From contig NZ_VFPE01000001.1 in assembly GCF_006783905.1 (NCBI RefSeq), forward strand, positions 62,001 through 126,000: a stretch of DNA of 64,000 bases, read 5' to 3'. The notes beneath the pieces are model-generated. The model did no database searches. It saw nothing but the letters and a program-made list of their open reading frames with translations, and was not told the DNA's origin. Position numbers and translations under genes: made by a program. Source of the DNA: Microbacterium kyungheense. Its GTDB lineage: Bacteria; Actinomycetota; Actinomycetes; Actinomycetales; Microbacteriaceae. Positions 43,813-52,923 of the stretch are shown here, piece by piece (position 1 is the stretch's first letter; each line of letters opens with the position of its first letter).

Positions 43813-43815
43813 GGC

Positions 43816-44838
43816 TCACGCCAGCCGGCCGGTGAAGGCCAGCGCCACCAGCGCCGTCGCCGTGACCAGCAGCGACAGCACCGCGCCGAGAGCGAGGGGA
43901 CGCCAGCCGGCGCGGCGGATCGCGCCGAGATCGGTCGACAGGCCGATGCCGGCGAGCGCCGCCGCGATGAGGACGCCGCTCACCGCGAGCAGTCCGGCGC
44001 GCACGGGCTCGGCGATGAGCCCCGCCGTGTTCGCCAGGGTCATCACGACGAACCCGACGATGAACCAGGGCACCAGCGTGGCGATGCGCCACGGATGACG
44101 AAGCAAGCCGCCCTCGCCCGGGCGCGGCTGACGGAGGGCGAGCCCGACGCTGATCGGCACGATCATGAGCGTGCGGACGAGCTTGACCACGACGGCGAAG
44201 CCGAGCGCGCCCGCGCCGAACGTCGTCGCCGCCGCGACCACCGAGCTGGTGTCGTTGATCGCGGTGCCCGCGAGCAGTCCGAAGGCGTGGGCATCCAGTC
44301 CCAGCGCGTGCCCGAGGAGCGGGAACGCGACCGCCGCGGCGATGTTGAACACGAAGATCGTCGACACGGCGTACGCGATCTCGCCGCTCGTCGCCGCGAT
44401 CACGGGTGCGACGGCGGCGATCGCCGAGGCGCCGCAGATGCCGGTGCCCACCCCGATGAGGGTGCGCAGCCGCCCGTCGATCCGCATGGCGCGGCCGAGG
44501 CCCCAGGCGGCGACCAGGCACACGGTCAGGGTGCTGAGCATCACGGGCAGCGATTCGGCGCCGACGGCGACCACGTCCTGCAGCGACAGCTGCGCCCCGA
44601 GCAGCACCACGGCCACCTGCAGCAGCCACTTGCCCGAGAAGGCGATGCCCGGCTGCGTGCGCGCGCCCGGTCGGCGGATCGCCGCCACGGAGACGCCGAT
44701 CGCGATCGCGGGCAGGGCCGTGCCGACGACCGGAGCGGTCCGGCCCACCGCGAGCGACGCGGCCGCGATCGCCACGCACAGCAGCACTCCCGGAACGACG
44801 GCGGCGGTGCGGCGGGCGAGTGGGACGGCGTGGGGCAT
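43816..44838 (-). CDS. YeiH-family putative sulfate/sulfite exporter
   Basis: A 340-residue membrane protein with about 10-11 helices, of the YeiH/PSE family (DUF340-like): GIAFSGKWLLQVAVVLLGAQ, LIGVGTGICGASAIAAVAPV, ATSGEIAYAVSTIFVFNIAA, GLLAGTAINDTSSVVAAATT. The proteins are thought to export sulfate or sulfite-related anions. It is divergent from a LysR gene, like E. coli yeiH and yeiE, where YeiE is a sulfite-responsive LysR. ATG 44838 was chosen; an upstream frame (45087) has no conserved sequence. Confidence 0.85.
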   Translation of the reverse strand: MPHAVPLARRTAAVVPGVLLCVAIAAASLAVGRTAPVVGTALPAIAIGVSVAAIRRPGARTQPGIAFSGKWLLQVAVVLLGAQLSLQDVVAVGAESLPVMLSTLTVCLVAAWGLGRAMRIDGRLRTLIGVGTGICGASAIAAVAPVIAATSGEIAYAVSTIFVFNIAAAVAFPLLGHALGLDAHAFGLLAGTAINDTSSVVAAATTFGAGALGFAVVVKLVRTLMIVPISVGLALRQPRPGEGGLLRHPWRIATLVPWFIVGFVVMTLANTAGLIAEPVRAGLLAVSGVLIAAALAGIGLSTDLGAIRRAGWRPLALGAVLSLLVTATALVALAFTGRLA

Positions 44839-44870
44839 CCTTACACGTTCGGCGATCGGCCGGCTCCCCG

Positions 44871-44897
44871 GTATCCCCACAGGATGCGTAGGGGTAC
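44871..44897. promoter_or_regulatory. LysR-type inverted repeat between the divergent yeiH-like and lysR genes
   Basis: GTATCCCC (44871-44878) and GGGGTAC (44891-44897) form an interrupted palindrome 12 bases apart, in the 78-base spacer. A TAGGCT -10-like hexamer (about 44903-44908) lies just before GTG 44917, so the LysR mRNA may be leaderless. The layout suits LysR autoregulation and control of the exporter. Confidence 0.45.
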
Positions 44898-44916
44898 AGG
44901 CGTAGGCTGTATCTCC

Positions 44917-45831
44917 GTGGGATACGTACCCGATGTCGAGGCGCTGCGCCTGCTGCGCGCCGTGTTCGAGACGGGCTCGATCTCGGCCGCGGCGCGGGAG
45001 CGCGGCGTCACGCAGCAGTCCGCGTCGGCCCGGCTGCGGGCGATGGAGCGTTCGCTCGGGCTCGAGCTGCTGCTGCGCTCGCCGCACGGCGTGACCGCCA
45101 CTCCGGCCGGCGAGGTGTTCGCCTCGTGGGCCGACGACCTGCTACACGCCGCCGACCGGCTCGAGACCGGTGTCGATCAGCTGCGCGGCGAATCAGGGCG
45201 CGAGCTCGCCGTCGCCGCCAGCCAGACCGTCGCCGCGCATCTGCTGCCGCATTGGCTCGTCACCCTGCGGACGACGCAGCAGGCGGCCGGGCGCCCGCCG
45301 ACGGAGGTGCGCCTGCTCACCGCGAACAGCGCCGACACCTGCGAACGGGTGCGCAGCGGTGCGGCATCCATCGGGTTCATCGAGAGTCCCGAGCCGCTGA
45401 CCGACCTGTGGAGCCGGGTCATCGCCCGGGACGAGCTCGTGGTCGTGGTGGCGACCGACCACCCGTGGGCGTCACGCGACGCGGTCGGCCTCGACGAGGT
45501 CGCCGCCACCGGCCTCGTGGCGCGCGAACGCGGCAGCGGCACGCGTCGCGCGTGGGAACTCGTCGTCGAGGGGCGACTCGGCCGCCCACCCGCAGAACCC
45601 GCCATCGTGCTCGCGAACGCCGCGGCGATCCGGTCCGCCGTCGCGGGCGGACTGGCGCCGGCCGTGCTGAGCAGCCGCGTCGTCGCCGACGATCTGCGCC
45701 TCGGCCGCCTCGCGCGTGTGGCGGTCGCGACCGAGCCGATCCTGCGGCCCATCACCGCGATCTGGCGCGGCACCGCCCGCGATCTCACCCCTGTCGCGCG
45801 GGAGCTGCTGGAGGCCGCCCGCGCGGCATGA
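44917..45831 (+). CDS. LysR-family transcriptional regulator, YeiE/CysB-like context
   Basis: A 304-residue LysR-type regulator. N-terminal helix-turn-helix: VEALRLLRAVFETGSISAAA, RERGVTQQSASARLRAMERS, LGLELLLRSPHGVTATPAGE. The effector domain (about 90-300) has VLANAAAIRSAVAGGLAPAV near the ligand cleft. Divergent from YeiH, suggesting control by sulfite or another sulfur signal. GTG 44917 is used. It may also control the monooxygenase operon on its far side; this is inference. Confidence 0.87.
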   Translation: MGYVPDVEALRLLRAVFETGSISAAARERGVTQQSASARLRAMERSLGLELLLRSPHGVTATPAGEVFASWADDLLHAADRLETGVDQLRGESGRELAVAASQTVAAHLLPHWLVTLRTTQQAAGRPPTEVRLLTANSADTCERVRSGAASIGFIESPEPLTDLWSRVIARDELVVVVATDHPWASRDAVGLDEVAATGLVARERGSGTRRAWELVVEGRLGRPPAEPAIVLANAAAIRSAVAGGLAPAVLSSRVVADDLRLGRLARVAVATEPILRPITAIWRGTARDLTPVARELLEAARAA

Positions 45832-45847
45832 CCGCTGGTCCGGCCCG

Positions 45848-46369
45848 TCAGGCGTCGACGCGGGCGGAGTCCAGGGCAGGAGCGAGGCGGTGCCACTCGG
45901 CGTCGAGCCACGCCGACGCGAGCTCGCTGCGGCGCTCGACCTCTCCGGCGGGGAACGCGAGCCCCCGTGTGGGCGTGGATGCTCCGAGCTCGACGAGCAG
46001 CGGCCGCAGCGCGTGCTCGACGGCCAGCGCGTGGGCGGGGCCGCCGATCGTGAGGAGCGGCACCGCCGTCACACCGGCGAGCGCGTTCGCGCCGTACCGG
46101 TCGAGGAAGGACTTGAGCAGTCCCGTGTATGTCGCCTTGTACGTCGGGCTCGCGACGACCAGCACGTCGGCGGCGGTGACGCGCTGGAGGAGCGCGTCGA
46201 CCGTCTCGTCGGGGAACCGGAACAGGCGATCGGCGACGTCGGCGAGGTCGATCGTCGGTTCCACCTCGGCACCGCTGCGCGCCGCGAGCTGCCGCGCGAC
46301 TTCTTCGGCCACGAGCCGCGTGCGGGACGACGGCTGCGGATTCCCGACCAGGACGACGATCGACGACAT
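45848..46369 (-). CDS. NADPH-dependent FMN reductase (SsuE/MsuE-like)
   Basis: A 173-residue flavodoxin-fold flavin reductase: VVLVGNPQPSSRTRLVAEEV, VLVVASPTYKATYTGLLKSF, ALAGVTAVPLLTIGGPAHAL. Two-component LLM monooxygenases need reduced FMN from such enzymes. It is the last gene of the minus-strand run, 23 bases after the monooxygenase at 46393, so it likely feeds all four monooxygenases. An AAAGGAAA site precedes ATG 46369. Confidence 0.87.
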   Translation of the reverse strand: MSSIVVLVGNPQPSSRTRLVAEEVARQLAARSGAEVEPTIDLADVADRLFRFPDETVDALLQRVTAADVLVVASPTYKATYTGLLKSFLDRYGANALAGVTAVPLLTIGGPAHALAVEHALRPLLVELGASTPTRGLAFPAGEVERRSELASAWLDAEWHRLAPALDSARVDA

Positions 46370-46392
46370 GGGCTTTCCTTTCGACACGCGGC

Positions 46393-47718
46393 TCAGAAGG
46401 CCGACAGGTTCGCGCGCAGGCCGCCGGCCGCGTACTCGGAGCGGAGGATGCCCCGCCGGCGCAGGATCGGCACCAGCTCGTCGAGCGTCCGGTGGATCGT
46501 CACGGGGTGCAGATCGCCGGAGAAGATGAGGCCGTCGTTGCCGGCATCCTCTCCGAGCGCCTCGATGAGGTCGGCGAGCTCGTCGGCCGTGCCGACCGTG
46601 CCGCTGATGCCGTCGCCGATCCGGCCGAGCCGTGCCTTGCCGGCGAGGATCGCACGCAGCGGCACGTCGGCGAAGCTGTCGAACCGGCCTCGCAGGCCCT
46701 TGATCGTCCCCTGCGACACGTGGTCGCCGAAGATCGCGGGATCGAGCGGCCGGTCCAGGGCGAGGGCCGTGAGGTCGGTCTCGAGATCGCTCGACCACGC
46801 CTCGGCGACCTCGAGCAGCGCCGCATCCGTCGGCGACTCGGATGCGCGCACGATGCGGTCGGCCTCCTCCCGGCTCGCGGCGACGATCGGCTTGAAGACG
46901 AACAGGGTCTTGATCTCGTCCGCGCCCCGCCCGGCGGCGACCGCCGCCTCGCGGACGCGCTCGCGGTAGGCGCGGATCGCGTCCACGTCGAGGTTCGACA
47001 GCGCGAGCTGGATCTCGGAGTTGCGGCCCGCGAACCCGATGCCGCGCGGGGAGCCGCCCGGCGAGGCGACGATCGGGTCTCCCGCGGGCAACGGCTCCGC
47101 ATTGAGCGGCCCGTCGAACGAGTAGTACTCGCCGCGATGCTGCACCGCGTGGATCTTCGTGCCGTCGGCGTAGATCTGCGTCCGCGCGTCGGCGATGAGA
47201 GCGTCGTCGTCCCAGCTGTGCCACAGGAGCCGGAGTGCGTCGAGCCACTCCTGCGCGCGGTCGTACGCGGCGTCGTGCGGCAGGCGGGACTGGCCGAAGT
47301 GGTGGGCGCTGCCGACGTCTGTGACGACATTGAGGCCGACCCGGCTGCCGCTCAGGTGCTGCAGCGACGCGAACTGCCGCGCCGCCTGGTACGGGTGCAG
47401 CGCGACGGGGTTGGCCGTCGGGATCACGCCGAGATGCTGCGTCGCCGCGAACAGGTAGGGGGCGAGCGTCCAGGGGTCGTGCTTGGGGCCGCCGTACGCC
47501 TTGCGCACGCGCAGGTTCAGGGTCTCGGGCGTGATGCCGACCGACAGGGCGTCCTCGATGAGCACGAAGTCGAATCCGGCCTGCTCGAGTTCGCGTGCGG
47601 ACTGCTGGTACAGGTCGGGGCGCTGCCACGCATAGTTCCACTCGTGGTACGGCCGCGCCCAGCCGTGCGGGCCGAAGCCGCGCGAGAGGAACCAGCCGAA
47701 GTGCTGTGGTCGGGTCAT
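46393..47718 (-). CDS. LLM-class flavin-dependent monooxygenase (NtaA/SnaA/DszA family)
   Basis: A 441-residue FMNH2-dependent TIM-barrel monooxygenase: WNYAWQRPDLYQQSARELEQ, GFDFVLIEDALSVGI, LSGSRVGLNVVTDVGSAHHF, YDRAQEWLDALRLLWHSWDD and ILAGKARLGRIGDGISGTVG. The family oxidises organosulfur or chelate substrates, cleaving C-S or C-N bonds. It overlaps the MetY-like gene upstream (ATGA at 47715-47718). It differs more from the pair at 49040 and 50368 than these do from each other. Confidence 0.87.
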   Translation of the reverse strand: MTRPQHFGWFLSRGFGPHGWARPYHEWNYAWQRPDLYQQSARELEQAGFDFVLIEDALSVGITPETLNLRVRKAYGGPKHDPWTLAPYLFAATQHLGVIPTANPVALHPYQAARQFASLQHLSGSRVGLNVVTDVGSAHHFGQSRLPHDAAYDRAQEWLDALRLLWHSWDDDALIADARTQIYADGTKIHAVQHRGEYYSFDGPLNAEPLPAGDPIVASPGGSPRGIGFAGRNSEIQLALSNLDVDAIRAYRERVREAAVAAGRGADEIKTLFVFKPIVAASREEADRIVRASESPTDAALLEVAEAWSSDLETDLTALALDRPLDPAIFGDHVSQGTIKGLRGRFDSFADVPLRAILAGKARLGRIGDGISGTVGTADELADLIEALGEDAGNDGLIFSGDLHPVTIHRTLDELVPILRRRGILRSEYAAGGLRANLSAF

Positions 47719-49043
47719 GACACTCCTATGGTGCTGAGCAGATCCGCCGCCGCGACGGCTGCCAGTGCATGGTCGAGGTCGGCGATGAGGTCTTCGGGCT
47801 CTTCGAGCCCGATCGACAGGCGCAGCAGCCCCTGCCCGATGCCGCCCGCGGCGAGCTGCTCGTCGTCGCGCAGCACGTGCGTGGTGGTCGCCGGGTGCAG
47901 CACGAGCGACCGCACATCGCCGAGGTGGGTCATGCGCGTGAACAGGTGCAGCGCGTCGGTGAAGATCCGTGCGGCCTCGCGTCCACCGCGGATCGTCACG
48001 GCGAAGACCGATCCCTGCCCGAGCGGCAGGTAGCGCGCCGCCACCGCGTGATGCGGGCTCGACGGCAGGCCGCTGTAGTCGACGCTCTCGACACCCGGCT
48101 GCTGCTCGAGCCAGGTCGCGAGCTGCAGCGCGGTGGCCGACTGCCGGGCGACCCGCAGCGACAGCGTCTCGATCCCCTGGATGATGAGGAACGCGTTGAA
48201 CGGCGAGGGAACCGGGCCGTACCGCATCGCCACGCGGCGGGCGAAGTCGAGGAAGGCGGTGCGGGGCGAGCGCTCCGCGAACGTCAGACCGTCGAGCCCG
48301 CGCTGGCGTGCGAGCTGGGGGTAGGCGTCTGGGTGGTCGGCCCAGGCGAAGGTGCCGCCGTCGACGATCACGCCGCCGAGGACCGTGCCGTGTCCGGCGA
48401 GGAACTTGCTCGCCGAGTGCACGACGATGTCGGCACCGTGCTCGAGCGGGCGCACCAGGTACGGCGTCGCCAGCGTGTTGTCGACGACGAGCGGCAGGCC
48501 GTGACGGTGGGCGACCGTCGCGATCGCGGCGACGTCGAGCACGTCGTTCTTGGGGTTGGGGATGGACTCCGCGAACACGAGCCTCGTGTTCGGCCGGATG
48601 GCGGCATCCCACGCCGCGGCGTCGTTCGGATCGTCGATGAAGTCCACGGCCACGCCCTGGCGCCCCAGGTCGTCGCGCAGGAGTTCGCGCGTGCCCTCGT
48701 AGATGCTCGACGAGGCCAGGACGTGATCGCCGGCAGACACGAGCGCCAGCACGGTGGTCGCCACCGCCGCCTGGCCGCTGCCCAGCAGCAGGGCGCCGAC
48801 ACCCGATTCCAGATCGGCGATGCGCACTTCGGCGGCGACGTTGGTGGGATTGCCGACGCGCGTGTAGCTGAAACCCTCCTCGGTGCCGGCGAAGCGGGCG
48901 TGCGCCTGGTCGAAGTCGTCGAACTCGAAGCCCGCGGTGAGGTAGATGGGCGTGGCGCGGGGCCGGTGCGGACCCGGCGATCGGTCGCCGGCGTGCAGCT
49001 GCCGGGTGGCGAAGGCGAGCCGGGCGTGATCGTCGCGCGTCAT
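47715..49043 (-). CDS. metY: PLP-dependent O-acetylhomoserine sulfhydrylase-like enzyme
   Basis: A 442-residue Cys/Met-metabolism PLP enzyme. PLP lysine is Lys213 in [13 protein letters not shown]; other markers are [60 protein letters not shown], and the carboxylate-binding Arg in [19 protein letters not shown]. MetY joins sulfide or methanethiol to O-acetylhomoserine. Its place inside an operon of sulfur-type monooxygenases, with ATGA overlaps on both sides, suggests it fixes the sulfur they release. No nearby metX or cysK is seen. Confidence 0.87.
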   Translation of the reverse strand: MTRDDHARLAFATRQLHAGDRSPGPHRPRATPIYLTAGFEFDDFDQAHARFAGTEEGFSYTRVGNPTNVAAEVRIADLESGVGALLLGSGQAAVATTVLALVSAGDHVLASSSIYEGTRELLRDDLGRQGVAVDFIDDPNDAAAWDAAIRPNTRLVFAESIPNPKNDVLDVAAIATVAHRHGLPLVVDNTLATPYLVRPLEHGADIVVHSASKFLAGHGTVLGGVIVDGGTFAWADHPDAYPQLARQRGLDGLTFAERSPRTAFLDFARRVAMRYGPVPSPFNAFLIIQGIETLSLRVARQSATALQLATWLEQQPGVESVDYSGLPSSPHHAVAARYLPLGQGSVFAVTIRGGREAARIFTDALHLFTRMTHLGDVRSLVLHPATTTHVLRDDEQLAAGGIGQGLLRLSIGLEEPEDLIADLDHALAAVAAADLLSTIGVS

Positions 49044-50371
49044 GCCGTCACCGGCTCGGGCACGCGGCGGGCCGGACGGGCGAGACCCAGGCGCTCGCGC
49101 AGCGTGGTCTCTTCGTACGAGGTGCGGGTGAGACCGCGGCGCTGCAGCTCGGGCACGACGAGGTCGACGAACGACTCGAACCCGAGGGGCTGCGTGAGCG
49201 CCTGCACGACGAAGCCGTCGGCGGCGCCCGATTCGAAGCGCTCCTGCATGTCGTCGGCGATCGCGGCGGGGCTTCCGACCGACACCGACTCCCAGAACGA
49301 TTCGGCGTACAAGTCGCGCGCGGTGAGCCGCTCGCCCGACAGCAGCCGGGCCAGCCGCCGGTTCGGCGACTTCGACTCGTTCGCGATGTCGGTGTCGGGC
49401 GCCGGGGTGATGGGCGCATCGGGGTCGGCGGGGAGGGTCTGCCCGATGGAGTGCGCGACGTCCTCGACGATGATCGCGTCGGGCGTCGACGCGAGGAGCT
49501 CCGCGGCGAGTGCGCGCGCGTCCGCCTCGGTCTCGGCGACCACCGGCCGCAGCTGCGGCAGGATCGCGACCTCGTCGGGCTGGCGGCCGTGCGCGACGAC
49601 CCGCGCCTTAAGTGCCGCGTAGAACCTCTGCGCCTCGCCGACCGGAAGGGACCGGGCGAACACGGCGTCGGCGGTGGCCGCCGCGAGCTCCTGCCCCGCG
49701 TCCGAGCCGCCGGCCTGGAACAGCACCGGATACCCCTGCGGCGGGCGCGACACGTTGAGCGGCCCCCGCACCGTGAAGTGCCGACCACGGTGGTCGGCGA
49801 CGGCCAGGCCGGCGGCATCCGCGAACAGTCCGCTCTCGCGGTCGGCGAGGATCGCGTCGTCGGCCCAGCTGTCCCACAGCTTGTGGACGACATCGACGAA
49901 CTCCGCCCCGCGCTCGTACCGCAGCGAGTGGTCGAGGTGGTCGTCGCCGCCGAAGTTGCGGGCCTCCTCGTCGTAGCGCGAGGTGACGAGGTTCCACGCT
50001 GCGCGGCCTCGGCTGATGTGGTCGAGCGAGGCGATGGCACGGGCCACGTGGTACGGCTCGTTGTAGGTCGTCGACACGGTCGCGGCCAGGCCGATGCGAC
50101 TGGTGCGGACGGCGAGGGCCGACAGCAGCGTGAGCGGCTCCAGGCGGGTCTGGCCGTAGTGGTCGACACCGGAGGGGAAGCGATCCCAGAAGTACAGGCC
50201 GTCGGCGAGGAAGATGGTGTCGAACACCCCGCGCTCGGCGGTCTGCGCGAAGCGGGTGTAGTACTCGATGTCGACGTGCCGGTGGGGCTCGGCCGACGCG
50301 TGGCGCCAGCCCGACACATGCGAGCCTCCGGGGTGGAAGAGGAACGCTCCGAGGAGCAGTCGGCGGGTCAT
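49040..50371 (-). CDS. LLM-class flavin-dependent monooxygenase
   Basis: A 443-residue monooxygenase of the NtaA/SnaA/DszA group: VDIEYYTRFAQTAERGVFDT, FLADGLYFWDRF, RIGLAATVSTTYNEPYHVAR, SLDHISRGRAAWNLVTSRYD, HLDHSLRYERGAEFVDVVHK and FTVRGPLNVSRPPQGYPVLF. Paralogous to the next gene upstream (50368), suggesting a tandem duplication. ATG 50371 follows a GGAAGGAA site and overlaps the next gene's stop. Confidence 0.88.
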   Translation of the reverse strand: MTRRLLLGAFLFHPGGSHVSGWRHASAEPHRHVDIEYYTRFAQTAERGVFDTIFLADGLYFWDRFPSGVDHYGQTRLEPLTLLSALAVRTSRIGLAATVSTTYNEPYHVARAIASLDHISRGRAAWNLVTSRYDEEARNFGGDDHLDHSLRYERGAEFVDVVHKLWDSWADDAILADRESGLFADAAGLAVADHRGRHFTVRGPLNVSRPPQGYPVLFQAGGSDAGQELAAATADAVFARSLPVGEAQRFYAALKARVVAHGRQPDEVAILPQLRPVVAETEADARALAAELLASTPDAIIVEDVAHSIGQTLPADPDAPITPAPDTDIANESKSPNRRLARLLSGERLTARDLYAESFWESVSVGSPAAIADDMQERFESGAADGFVVQALTQPLGFESFVDLVVPELQRRGLTRTSYEETTLRERLGLARPARRVPEPVTA

Positions 50372-51696
50372 GCGGCGTTCCTTCCAGCGGGGCGGGCGAG
50401 CCCGAGGTTGTCGCGGAGCGTGTCTCCGGCGTACTCGCGCGGATAGACCCCGGCGTCGGTGAGGCGCGGGACGATGTCGTCGACGAACCGCACGAGGGTG
50501 TCGGGGAGCGTCGGCGCCATGAGGATGAACCCGTCGGCGGCGCCCTTCTCGTACCGCTCGACCAGGTGGGCCGCGAGCGTGTCGGGCGTGCCGACGGTGA
50601 AGCGGCGGCGCAGCACCTCCCACGCCAGTTCGCGGATCGTGTAGGGCCGCTGGGCGAGCAGCGCCGCGATCGACTGGTAGCCGGACTTCGACTGGTTGAA
50701 GCCGTCGAGGTCGAACTCGAACGTGAACGGCTCGTCGAGGTCGCGCTCGCCGAGGTCGGCGCCGAGGTAGTGCGACAGCAGGTCGATCTGCACGCGGTCC
50801 GGCGTGAGGGCGGCGAGCGCGCGGAACCGTTCCTCGGCATCGGACTGCGTGTCGCCGATGATCGGCGAGAACCAGGGCAGCACCTTCAGGTCGTCGGCAC
50901 CGCGGCCGGCGGCGACCGCGCGGCGCTTGTAGTCGTCGTACAGGCTCTGCGACGCGTCGAGCGATCCGCCGCCGAGCGTGAAGACGGCGTCGGCGGTGCG
51001 GCCGGCGAGCTCGCGTCCGGCCTCGGAGGCGCCCGCCTGGAAGAGGGGTGGATGCCCCTGCACGGGGCGCGGGATGCTCAGCGGCCCGCGTACGGCGAAG
51101 TGGTCGCCGCGGTGGTCGAGCACGTGCAGCTTGGCGCGGTCGGCGTAATGGCCGGACTCCTTGTCGAAGAGGAACGCGTCGTCCTCCCACCCGTCCCACA
51201 GTCCGTTGACCACATCGACGAACTCGGCGCCGCGGCGGTAGCGCAGGCCGTGCTCGAGGTGGGCGTCGCGGCCGAAGTTGCGCGCCTCTTCGTCGCTCGC
51301 GCTCGTGACGAGGTTCCAGGCGGCCCGGCCGCCGCTGATGTGATCGAGCGAGGCGAGCTTGCGGGCCACGTGGTACGGCTCGTTGTAGGTGGTCGACACG
51401 GTGGCGGCGAGACCGATCCGGCTGGTCACCTGCGACAGTGCGCTCAGCAGCGTGAAGGGCTCCAGCCGCACGTTGACGCCGTGGTCGATGCCGGAGCGGA
51501 AGCGGTCCCACACGTACAGCTCGTCGGCGAGGAACAGCGTGGCGAACCGCCCGGCCTCCGCCGTCTGCGCGAAGCGCGTGTAGTAGTCGAGGTCGAGGTA
51601 CGCGTGCGGCTCCGAGCCGGCGGCCCGCCAGCCGGTGATGTGCTCGCCGCCGGGGTAGAAGATGCCGGCCGCGAGGACGAGCGGTGTGCGGCTCAT
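50368..51696 (-). CDS. LLM-class flavin-dependent monooxygenase
   Basis: A 442-residue paralogue of the 49040 gene: LDLDYYTRFAQTAEAGRFAT, ELYVWDRFRSGIDHGVNVRL, SLDHISGGRAAWNLVTSASD, HLEHGLRYRRGAEFVDVVNG, FAVRGPLSIPRPVQGHPPLF. Both keep the TTYNEPYHVAR and GRAAWNLVTS flavin-side segments. Differences in the C-terminal half suggest different substrates. Overlaps with neighbours by 4 bases on both sides. Confidence 0.88.
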   Translation of the reverse strand: MSRTPLVLAAGIFYPGGEHITGWRAAGSEPHAYLDLDYYTRFAQTAEAGRFATLFLADELYVWDRFRSGIDHGVNVRLEPFTLLSALSQVTSRIGLAATVSTTYNEPYHVARKLASLDHISGGRAAWNLVTSASDEEARNFGRDAHLEHGLRYRRGAEFVDVVNGLWDGWEDDAFLFDKESGHYADRAKLHVLDHRGDHFAVRGPLSIPRPVQGHPPLFQAGASEAGRELAGRTADAVFTLGGGSLDASQSLYDDYKRRAVAAGRGADDLKVLPWFSPIIGDTQSDAEERFRALAALTPDRVQIDLLSHYLGADLGERDLDEPFTFEFDLDGFNQSKSGYQSIAALLAQRPYTIRELAWEVLRRRFTVGTPDTLAAHLVERYEKGAADGFILMAPTLPDTLVRFVDDIVPRLTDAGVYPREYAGDTLRDNLGLARPAGRNAA

Positions 51697-52745
51697 GCGG
51701 CCACCGCCGTCCGGTCGGCGGCCGCCAGCTCCGGGGCGACCTCGCCGGTGAAGAGGGCGAGCGCCTCCTTCTGCTCCTCCACGTCGCGGTACAGCCCGTC
51801 GAGCTGCAGCTGCACGTGGGTGGTGTACGCGAAGGCGGGGTGCTGGGCGATGGATGCCGCGATGTCGGCGGCCGTGCCGTAGTGCAGGTTGAGCCGCTCG
51901 GCCACGTCGGCGGGCGTGCCTGCGGCCGGGAGGAAGTCCTTGGCCCACTCCCACTTGGCGAGGAGGCCTGCCTCGGCCCGGCGCAGCGCGTCCTCGCGCG
52001 AGCGACCCGGGAAGATCCAGGTCGAAAGGCCCAGGCGCGGGGTCGCTCCTTCGCGGAGTCCGCGGTGATACGCGGCGGCCGACACCTCGCCCGGCACGAC
52101 CTGGGTGGTGCCGATCAGCACGCCTTCGCCGCGCCGGCCGGTCTCGAACGCGCTGTGCTCGGTGAGGGTCGCGTGCCAGATGCGCTCCGCGAGAGCCGGC
52201 CGGGCCGGCGCGAGCACCTCGCCGTCGGGTGAGACGGGGTCGCCCCACAACGCGGCGGCGAGCCGGTCCACCGAGGCGAGGTACGCCCGGCGGCTGTGCT
52301 CGCGGTCCTCGATGCGGGTGACGCCGAGAGCGGCCGCCACCTGCGGCTGCCCGCCGTTCGCGAGGCCGAGCTCGACCCGTCCGCCGCTCAGGACGTCGAG
52401 CACCGCGGCGTCTTCGGCCACGCGCAGCTCGCGCTCCAGCGGGAGCGTGATGGCCGCGGTGCCGAGCCGCAGGGCCGTCGTGCGTGCGGCGAGAACGCCC
52501 AGGAACACGAACGGCGACGGCAGACCGCCCAGCCGGCCGGCGTCGGGCTTGGCCAGGTGGAACTGCCGCACCCACGCCGACTCGACCCCGACGGACTCCG
52601 CGTACTCGAAGAGGTCGAGGTAGTCGAGGTAGGTCTGCTCGACGGTGCCGCGGTGCTCGGCGAGATGCGCGAACAGGCCCACCTGCAGCGGAGGACGCGT
52701 GGGCAGCGGAGGACGCACAACGGGTGCGGTGTCGGGCTGAGGCAT
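51693..52745 (-). CDS. LLM-class flavin-dependent oxidoreductase (luciferase-like)
   Basis: A 350-residue member of the shorter luciferase-like group: YLDYLDLFEYAESVGVESAW, VRQFHLAKPDAGRLGGLPSP, LRLGTAAITLPLERELRVAE, DVLSGGRVELGLANGGQPQV, and the late VPGEVSAAAYHRG. It is the first gene of the operon. ATG 52745 was chosen over 52826 because the conserved barrel follows it. The upstream spacer holds a candidate control region. Confidence 0.85.
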   Translation of the reverse strand: MPQPDTAPVVRPPLPTRPPLQVGLFAHLAEHRGTVEQTYLDYLDLFEYAESVGVESAWVRQFHLAKPDAGRLGGLPSPFVFLGVLAARTTALRLGTAAITLPLERELRVAEDAAVLDVLSGGRVELGLANGGQPQVAAALGVTRIEDREHSRRAYLASVDRLAAALWGDPVSPDGEVLAPARPALAERIWHATLTEHSAFETGRRGEGVLIGTTQVVPGEVSAAAYHRGLREGATPRLGLSTWIFPGRSREDALRRAEAGLLAKWEWAKDFLPAAGTPADVAERLNLHYGTAADIAASIAQHPAFAYTTHVQLQLDGLYRDVEEQKEALALFTGEVAPELAAADRTAVAA

Positions 52746-52923
52746 GGCGGTCAGGCTAGGACGCGGCGCAGGAGCCCGTCGCGGGGCGCGTGTCACGCGA
52801 CGGCATGCGTCGTCATACGGGGTCATGTGCGTTCATCGACGGCAACCCTTCGGTCGGCGGAGGGGCTCCGGGGCTTTCATGGTGGCGTCGAACCGCTGCC
52901 GACCCCCGCCTCCAGGAGGAACC
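52746..52923. promoter_or_regulatory. divergent control region of monooxygenase operon and DUF427 gene
   Basis: The 178-base spacer has GTGTCACGCGACGGCATGCG around 52790-52809 and CGTCGTCATACGG after it, giving near-palindromic CGACGGCATGCGTCG. TCACG also occurs near the palindrome upstream of the ABC importer. No riboswitch-like fold (S-box, SAM-IV or cobalamin) was recognised. An AGGAGGAACC site precedes GTG 52924. Confidence 0.35.

Noticed and set aside
52746-52923. SAM or other sulfur riboswitch upstream of the monooxygenase operon
   Set aside because: No conserved riboswitch core could be recognised; the spacer is short and divergent.
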